A stretch of 64,000 nucleotides of DNA from VRUE01 sp963708115. GTDB lineage: Bacteria; Actinomycetota; Thermoleophilia; Solirubrobacterales; 70-9. The notes under the pieces were generated by a model. The model did not search any database. It saw nothing but the letters and a program-made list of their open reading frames with translations, and was not told where the DNA came from. The DNA is taken from the NCBI GenBank assembly GCA_963708115.1, contig CAVPRX010000001.1:1550001-1614000 (forward strand), in the 5' to 3' direction. Position numbers and translations under genes: made by a program. Of this stretch, positions 58,743 to 64,000 are shown piece after piece (positions within the stretch are counted from its first letter, which is position 1; every line of letters begins with the position of its first letter).

Positions 58743-60433
58743 TGGAACGCATCCGCGCGACCGACGAGCGGGTTCTTGCCTGGATCCTGCTGGGCGTGGC
58801 GATGTGCATCTCCGCCACCTGGCTGATGATCGCCGGCAAGGATCTGACCTTCTCCGGGGACGACATCTTCTACTACGGTCGGCTCGTCGATCACGACGGT
58901 CTGGTCTCGGTCACCGGCGGGCTCGAATACTTCTTCGCGCCGCACAACGGCCACCTGCAGATCCTCGGCAAACTGATCTACCGCGGCTTGTTCTTGACGG
59001 TCGGCGCCGACTACCCGGTCTTCCGCGTGATGGAGATCCTCGCCGTGTTCGTCAGCGTCCTCCTCCTCTTCATCCTCATGCGGCGCCGGGTGCGCCCGCT
59101 GGCGGCGCTGATCCCCTGCGTCCTGTTGCTCTTCTTCGGCTACGGCGAGGGATCGTTCCTCTGGCCCTTCAACATCCACACCATCGGGGCGCTCGCTTTC
59201 GGGCTTGGCGCGCTGCTGACGCTGGAACGCAACGACCGGCGTGGCGACGTGGCGACGTGCGTGCTGCTCGTCCTCGCTGTCGCCACGGTCGAGGTCGGGC
59301 TCGCCTTCTGCGTCGGCGTGGCGATCTCGGTGCTGCGCCGCGATGACCGCTGGCGCCGCGTCTGGATCTTCGCCATCCCCCTCGTCCTATTCGCGATCTG
59401 GTGGCTGTGGGCGCGCAAGTTCGGCCAGTCGGAAGTGGAACTGGTCAACGTCCGCCTGATCCCGATCGACTTCACCAACGCCCTGGCGGCGGTGATGGGG
59501 TCGATCTTCGGTGTCAACCCGACCGGCGCGGAAATCTCGCCCAACGTCACCACGATCACCCCTTGGGCGAGCGTACTAGCCGGTTTTGCCGTTGTCGGTC
59601 TGATCTATCGCATCAGGCTTGGCAAGGTCCCGATGGGCCTCTGGGTCGCGCTTGCCGCCGTCCTCACCTACTGGCTGATGATCACGCTTGCCGACCGTCC
59701 GCCGGACTCGACCCGCTATCTCTTTGTCGGCGCGGTGGCGATCTTCCTGATCGCCGCCTCGGCGTTGCGCGGGGCGAAGATCACCGGTCCGGCGCTGATC
59801 GCCGCTGCCTGCGTGGTGGCGCTGGCGATCCCGCCGAATATCTCGAAGTTCTACGACGAGCGGGCTTCGTCTGTGATCGATGCCGAACATACGCGTGCCG
59901 AGTACGCGATGTTGGAACTGGCCCGCCCCCATGTGCATACCGACTACTTCCCAGTTGTCGACCCCAACGTCATCGCTGCTGGTGGAAACGTGTACGTGCC
60001 GCTCTCTTCCGACACCTATTTTCAAGCGGTGGACGAATTCGGCCCTATCGGTTTCTCCTTGAAGCAGATCCGCGGTTCGAGTCTGGATCTTCGGCAAATC
60101 GCCGATGCGACGCTGGCTGGTGCGTTGGAACTGGCTCTGCGGCCGAGCGAAGCTCCCGCGGATCCCTCTGCCTGCCCCAGCTCCCGCGATGGGACGTCCG
60201 GCCACAGCGTTTTCTTCTATGTGCGTCGTGGTGGGGTATTGCTCGGTTCGTTGGCGAAGCGCCCGGTGAGAGTGAGCGTCGGCCGCTTCGCTACCGGCGG
60301 GACCCCGGTTCCAATCGGCAAGCTCCAGCCCGGCATGTGGGCAAACTTGCGGATCCCGACTGACTCGGCCACCGACCGTTGGTGGGTCACCGTCGATGGG
60401 CCGGTCTCGGTCTGCCCGCCGTCAGCGGGCTGA
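58742..60433 (+). CDS. GT-C-like membrane protein with C-terminal beta domain, paralogue 1
   Basis: This 563-residue protein has about 10 helices and, after the first helix, FSGDDIFYYGRL and FFAPHNGHLQILGK. The acidic pair and N-G-H match the putative catalytic loop of the GT-C group. The last about 90 residues are soluble: Cys in SACPSSRDG, strands with RFATGG and VTVDGPVSVC, so an external disulfide domain is likely. ATG 58742 shares a base with the stop of the previous gene, and GGAAG is upstream. It converges with the next paralogue, which is only 4 bases away on the other strand. Confidence 0.75.
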   Translation: MERIRATDERVLAWILLGVAMCISATWLMIAGKDLTFSGDDIFYYGRLVDHDGLVSVTGGLEYFFAPHNGHLQILGKLIYRGLFLTVGADYPVFRVMEILAVFVSVLLLFILMRRRVRPLAALIPCVLLLFFGYGEGSFLWPFNIHTIGALAFGLGALLTLERNDRRGDVATCVLLVLAVATVEVGLAFCVGVAISVLRRDDRWRRVWIFAIPLVLFAIWWLWARKFGQSEVELVNVRLIPIDFTNALAAVMGSIFGVNPTGAEISPNVTTITPWASVLAGFAVVGLIYRIRLGKVPMGLWVALAAVLTYWLMITLADRPPDSTRYLFVGAVAIFLIAASALRGAKITGPALIAAACVVALAIPPNISKFYDERASSVIDAEHTRAEYAMLELARPHVHTDYFPVVDPNVIAAGGNVYVPLSSDTYFQAVDEFGPIGFSLKQIRGSSLDLRQIADATLAGALELALRPSEAPADPSACPSSRDGTSGHSVFFYVRRGGVLLGSLAKRPVRVSVGRFATGGTPVPIGKLQPGMWANLRIPTDSATDRWWVTVDGPVSVCPPSAG

Positions 60434-60437
60434 GGCG

Positions 60438-62135
60438 TCAGCGCCGCAAACAGGCGGTGACCGGACCGTCTACGGTCATGCGCCATGGATCCGGTGCTTC
60501 GTCTGCGGGGATGACGATCTCCGACCAGCTGCCGGACGGGAGATAGTCGATGCCGACGCTGCGCGGTGAGTCGGCGAAGCGGGCCAGCCAGAGCCCGGTC
60601 TGGCCGCCCTCGGGGCGCAGCAGGGTCTTGCCTGGCGCGACGGTGAAGGTGGCGGATTCCGCTTTGCGGGGCAGCGCAACCGCGCGGCACTCGGTCTGCC
60701 GGGTCGGGGCTGGCGCCGGTTCGGCCACGATGCCGTCGGCGCCGACCAGGGCGGCATCGGCGATCAGGCGCAGGTCTTCGTCCTGGTCGCGCAGTTCACT
60801 CAGCGAGTAGGCGATCGAGCCGTTGTGGGCGGCGGCGTCGAGGTAGGCGCCGGCGGGAATGCCGATGAAGAGCCCCCCGTCGACTTCCGCCACGCGCGGG
60901 TCGCTGGTCACGACGTAGTCGGGGTCGACGTGGTTCCGGGTGAGCTCGAGCATCGCGAACTCGGCGTGGCTGACCGGCGGGTCGTGGTGAAGGGTGTCGT
61001 CGGCCCGGCCCTCCGTGAGCTGCGCGATGTTGGCCGGGAGCGCGACCAGGGCCAGGATCAGCAAGGCGACGACGGCTCCGTCGGAGACTCGGCGGCGGAC
61101 GGCGTCGGCGGCGATCAGCACGATCAGCACGGCGCCGACGAGGATGTAGCGGCCTCCTTCGGCCGGCCGGGCCGCCACCGCCAGAAAGATCCAGTAGCTG
61201 CCGAGGATCGTGAGCCAGACCCAGATCGTGCGTGGCAGCCTGCCCAGGCAGAGACGGGCGAGCAGCACCACGGCAGCCGCCACCGCCAGCGCTCGGCCGA
61301 ACCAGGTCACGGTGGTGACGTAGGAGCCGGCCAGGATCGGGTTGGTGCCGGTCAGGGCCCCCAATGCGGCGGCGGCCCCGTGCAGGACGGTTTCCGGGAA
61401 GAGGTGGATATTGCCCGCGGTCGTTTCGCTCTGGTCGAACTTGCGTGCCCAGAGCCACCAGATCGCGTAGAGGGCGAGCGGTATGAGGACGATCCAGGCT
61501 CGCCGCCAGGCCTCCACGCGGTGCCGGATCAGCAGCCAGATTGCGATCCCGAGCGCGAAGCAGAGCCCCAGCTCGATCATCGCGATCGAGACGGCGAGCA
61601 GCAGGCAGGCGAGGATCTCGCCGCGGCGGTCGTCCCGCTGGAGCACGAGGATCGCGCCGAGGCCCGCCGCGAGCGACCCCGCGGTGTTGAAGTCGAGCGG
61701 CCAGAGCAGCTGCTCGCGGGCGAAGCCGAGGAAGAGCAGGACGATGCACGGCGCAAGCGCGGCGATCGTGCCTACCCGTCGCCGCGCCAGCTCGAAGGTG
61801 AGGGCGACGCAGGCGAACAACGAAGCGATGTTGATCAGGACGAAGACCTCGTACTTGGCGCCGAAGGTGGCGAAGACCAGCTCGTAGACGAAGCGCCCGC
61901 CGACCGGCAGGTGGCCGTTGAACGGGGCGAAGAGGTATTCCAGGCTGAAGGGAGCGAAGTGGACGAGCTGTCCCTGCTTGTCGGCGACGCGGCCGTAGTA
62001 GAAGAGTTCGTCTATCGCGAAGCCCTGGCCGTGGGTGGTGAAGAAGATCAGCCCGGCGGAGAGCAGCATCGCCAAGCCCAGCACGGCCCAGGCGACGCGC
62101 GGTTCGCTCAGGCGGGCCAGGGCTCTCTGCGCCAT
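60438..62135 (-). CDS. GT-C-like membrane protein with C-terminal beta domain, paralogue 2
   Basis: This 565-residue protein is clearly related to the one at 58742: FAIDELFYYGRV, LFAPFNGHLPVGGRFVYE, YAIWWLWARKFDQSE and a C-terminal domain with TECRAVALP, RFADSPRSVG and MTVDGPVTAC. It should be an external-face transferase with a Cys-bridged beta domain. ATG 62135 has GGAGG 8 bases before it, which favours it over GTG 62144. The gene follows paralogue 3 directly in the same minus-strand operon. Confidence 0.75.
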   Translation of the reverse strand: MAQRALARLSEPRVAWAVLGLAMLLSAGLIFFTTHGQGFAIDELFYYGRVADKQGQLVHFAPFSLEYLFAPFNGHLPVGGRFVYELVFATFGAKYEVFVLINIASLFACVALTFELARRRVGTIAALAPCIVLLFLGFAREQLLWPLDFNTAGSLAAGLGAILVLQRDDRRGEILACLLLAVSIAMIELGLCFALGIAIWLLIRHRVEAWRRAWIVLIPLALYAIWWLWARKFDQSETTAGNIHLFPETVLHGAAAALGALTGTNPILAGSYVTTVTWFGRALAVAAAVVLLARLCLGRLPRTIWVWLTILGSYWIFLAVAARPAEGGRYILVGAVLIVLIAADAVRRRVSDGAVVALLILALVALPANIAQLTEGRADDTLHHDPPVSHAEFAMLELTRNHVDPDYVVTSDPRVAEVDGGLFIGIPAGAYLDAAAHNGSIAYSLSELRDQDEDLRLIADAALVGADGIVAEPAPAPTRQTECRAVALPRKAESATFTVAPGKTLLRPEGGQTGLWLARFADSPRSVGIDYLPSGSWSEIVIPADEAPDPWRMTVDGPVTACLRR

Positions 62136-62136
62136 C

Positions 62137-63825
62137 TCAGGCACCTCCCTCTACCGCCAGGTTGCAGATCGTCAAGCTGCCCGCTGGGCTCAGTTGCGCG
62201 CGCCAGGGGCGCGGCGATAGGTCGGCTGGAATCGCGAGCTCGTTCCAGGCGCCGGTAGCGAGGCTGCCGAGCTGCACCGGAAAAGCGTCAGCGAAGCGCC
62301 CCAGGCTTAGCTCGCCCGCGCCACCCGAGCGAAGCAGGGCTCCACCGGCCGGCAGCGTCACGACAGTCGCTTCCCCGGAGGCGGCTTCCACCGTCCGGCA
62401 GTCCTCCAGCGCCTCGCCCCGCGGTGCCGCCACGGGCCGCAGCTCGACCCCGAGCGCCGCCGCCAGCACCTTGTCGGCCGGGATCCTTGCTTCCTCCGGC
62501 GCCGCTTTGAGCTCGGCTTCCGTGTAGGCGGGGGACCCGAAGGCGTCCCGCGCGGAGAGATAGGAGCCGACTTCCACCGGGACGTAGCCGGTGTCGGCGA
62601 TGTCTTCGCTGAGGATCAGGCCCGGTTCGACCGTGTTGCGGGCGATCTCCACCGCCGTCAGGTCGGCGCGCTCGAGTCTGCTGGTCCGCTCGTAGCTTTC
62701 GTAGGACTCGTGCAGGAAGAGGAGGTTGCTGGCGACTGCGGCGACGACGACGGCGAGCGCCGGAATCGCCAGGCGCCGCTCCAGCTTCAGGCCGCGCAGC
62801 AGGTCCGCGGCGACCAGCAGCACCATCGCGCCTGCCGGGTACTGGTAGCGGCTCGCCCAGGCCAGCCGGCCGGGCTTGACGTCGAATCCGCCGAGGATCC
62901 AGTAGGAGAGGACGATCGCCAGCACCACCCAGAGCGAGCGCGGAATCCGCTCGATCCGGTACAGGCGCCAGACCGCCAACCCGCCGAGCAGGACCGCGAG
63001 CGGGCGCCCCCAGTCGAGGCCGGCCGGCGATGCGATCCCTTCCACCGGCGTCGCAAGGCCGAGCAGCGCCGCGATCGCCGCCGCGAACGAGTCGAACACG
63101 TAGAGCGGCGTGGTGGCGACGTTGTGCAGCGAGAAGGCGCTTTCGGCGGTGTGGCCCCAGCCGAGCCACCAGATCGCGTAGAGGGCGACCGGTACCGCGA
63201 CGACGAAAGCACGCCGGCGCCAGTCGCGGTCGCCGCGGCGCAGGACGACGTCGACCGCGGCGCCGATCGCGAAGGCGAGCCAGAGGCTGGAGAAGAGCAT
63301 CGAGCCGACCAGCCAGGCGCAGGCGAGCCAGTCGCCGACCTTGTCGCGCCGGTCGAGGGCGACGAGCACGCCGAGCCCGCAGGCCATCGAGCCGAGGAAG
63401 GTGATCGAGGCGAACCAGAGCAGGTCGTCGTACGCGGCGCCGAGGAAGAGGACCGGGAGCAACGCGATCAGAGCCGGCCACTCGCCTAGCCGGCGTCTGA
63501 TCCAGACGAAGAGGAACCAGGCGCCGAGCAGGAACAGCGCCGCCGCTATGACGCGGTAGGGCAGGGTCGAGCCCATCCCAAAGGTCGCCAGCAGCAGCTT
63601 GAACACGGCGACCGGGCCGGCGACGAAATGCTCGTTGTCGGGTTTGAGGAAGGCGTCGGCGTTGAAGCCGCGCCGGTAGAGGATGAAGGTCCAGTCGTCG
63701 AGCAGGAAGGTGATGCGCGACGCCAGCGTCGTTATCAGCACGCCCGAGGCGAGCATCGCCGCGAGCATCAGGGGCGTGGCGGAGCGCCAGAACCCCCCCC
63801 GAACGGTGGCTTCACCGGGCCGCAT
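62137..63825 (-). CDS. GT-C-like membrane protein with C-terminal beta domain, paralogue 3
   Basis: This 562-residue member is more diverged: FLLDDWTFILYRRG and KPDNEHFVAGPVAVFK replace the DE/NGH loops. It keeps about 10-11 helices, the YAIWWLGWGH segment and the C-terminal domain with LEDCRTVEAA, RFADAFPVQLG and a final TIC. The pattern of paired Cys is conserved in all three. ATG 63825 lies 6 bases after TAGATT, and this box overlaps the upstream gene's stop codon. The upstream gene on this strand is only partly in the window. Confidence 0.75.
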   Translation of the reverse strand: MRPGEATVRGGFWRSATPLMLAAMLASGVLITTLASRITFLLDDWTFILYRRGFNADAFLKPDNEHFVAGPVAVFKLLLATFGMGSTLPYRVIAAALFLLGAWFLFVWIRRRLGEWPALIALLPVLFLGAAYDDLLWFASITFLGSMACGLGVLVALDRRDKVGDWLACAWLVGSMLFSSLWLAFAIGAAVDVVLRRGDRDWRRRAFVVAVPVALYAIWWLGWGHTAESAFSLHNVATTPLYVFDSFAAAIAALLGLATPVEGIASPAGLDWGRPLAVLLGGLAVWRLYRIERIPRSLWVVLAIVLSYWILGGFDVKPGRLAWASRYQYPAGAMVLLVAADLLRGLKLERRLAIPALAVVVAAVASNLLFLHESYESYERTSRLERADLTAVEIARNTVEPGLILSEDIADTGYVPVEVGSYLSARDAFGSPAYTEAELKAAPEEARIPADKVLAAALGVELRPVAAPRGEALEDCRTVEAASGEATVVTLPAGGALLRSGGAGELSLGRFADAFPVQLGSLATGAWNELAIPADLSPRPWRAQLSPAGSLTICNLAVEGGA

Positions 63826-63834
63826 GCGGGTAAT

Positions 63835-64000
63835 CTAGGCGCCGTCCCGGAGGCGACCTGAACGCCATACAGCCCGCCCTCGCGGCGCCTCGCCGGCGCC
63901 CTCGCGGCGGTAGTCGCCGCGGCTCAGGTGGTGCTCGAGGAAGACGTAGAGGACGATGAAGAGGTAGCGGCTGCCCATCTCGTTGAGGCGCAGCTTCGAG
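63835..64000 (-). CDS. 3' end of a membrane or glycan gene, 5' end outside window
   Basis: The last 54 or so codons read SKLRLNEMGSRYLFIVLYVF, then LEHHLSRGDYRREGAGEAP and a basic end RAVWRSGRLRDGA with a TAG stop. The hydrophobic segment and charged tail fit the C-terminus of a membrane-associated glycan enzyme. It lies in the same direction as, and 9 bases upstream of, the GT-C-like operon. Too little is present for a family call. Confidence 0.6.
   Translation of the reverse strand, partial: SKLRLNEMGSRYLFIVLYVFLEHHLSRGDYRREGAGEAPRGRAVWRSGRLRDGA

Noticed and set aside
60825..62258. A 477-codon plus-strand frame opposite the GT-C paralogue
   Set aside because: Mirror frame rich in Glu/Asp/Arg/Gly, no domain; the opposite strand encodes a clear membrane protein.

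Overview
The window is very GC-rich, densely coded DNA with short intergenic gaps, many 1-4 bp stop/start overlaps and many start codons lying 6-9 bases after a TAnnnT box. It reads as chromosomal DNA of a high-GC actinobacterium. A natural PafB-PafC fusion, a fused biotin carboxylase/BCCP, a PPOX-class F420/FMN protein, paired ferritin-like proteins and secreted beta-propeller proteins fit a Thermoleophilia/Solirubrobacterales-type lineage; that placement is inference from gene content. I see no prophage, CRISPR array, rRNA or transposase.

Layout. 1-3.4 kb: the end of a sensor kinase, its OmpR-type regulator, a TetR-like regulator with its own operator, a secreted protein and a SnoaL-like protein. 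3.5-4.6 kb: a small operon (AccE-like protein, dodecin, rhodanese) and a coiled-coil membrane protein. 4.7-8.9 kb: sulfate assimilation (sulfite reductase, APS reductase, ATP sulfurylase, APS kinase). 9-13.7 kb: two secreted surface proteins and a divergent PHP phosphatase. 13.8-22.6 kb: acyl-CoA carboxylase alpha chain, sulfatase, HAD hydrolase, sucCD, an AbiEi/DUF559-type protein flanked by inverted repeats, and an aminotransferase. 22.7-26.9 kb: two ferritin-like proteins, ECF sigma and anti-sigma factors, and a convergent DtxR regulator and HAD phosphatase. 26.9-31.8 kb: a divergent dihydropteroate synthase overlapping an MrfA-type helicase, a second coiled-coil protein and a GH15-like enzyme.

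31.9-33 kb holds tRNA-Phe(GAA) and a toxin-antitoxin region whose two divergent antitoxin ORFs share a 38-bp perfect inverted repeat in matching reading frames. Inversion between the repeats would swap the antitoxin N-termini in front of the VapC toxin. 33-36.8 kb is catabolic (acyl-CoA ligase, TrmO, alpha/beta hydrolase, FAH family). 36.9-40.2 kb is a membrane protein, arsenate reductase, an ArsR-aquaporin fusion and two CrcB fluoride channel subunits. 40.2-51.9 kb includes a YhaM-like nuclease, a frameshifted small gene, PafBC, an MBL hydrolase, a penicillin acylase homologue, a DUF1906 protein, a second vapBC locus with operator, a DJ-1/GlxA divergent pair and a PPOX protein. 51.9-64 kb is a glycan locus: GT4, asparagine-synthase-like protein, glycoside hydrolase, polyprenol-phosphate-mannose synthase and four large GT-C-like membrane proteins.

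Across the window there are several intergenic palindromes. Three are 44 bp long and share a sequence pattern at gene 3' ends; three are larger (97-121 bp). Three genes (a tetR-type gene and both vapC genes) lack any ATG, GTG or TTG at the expected start.
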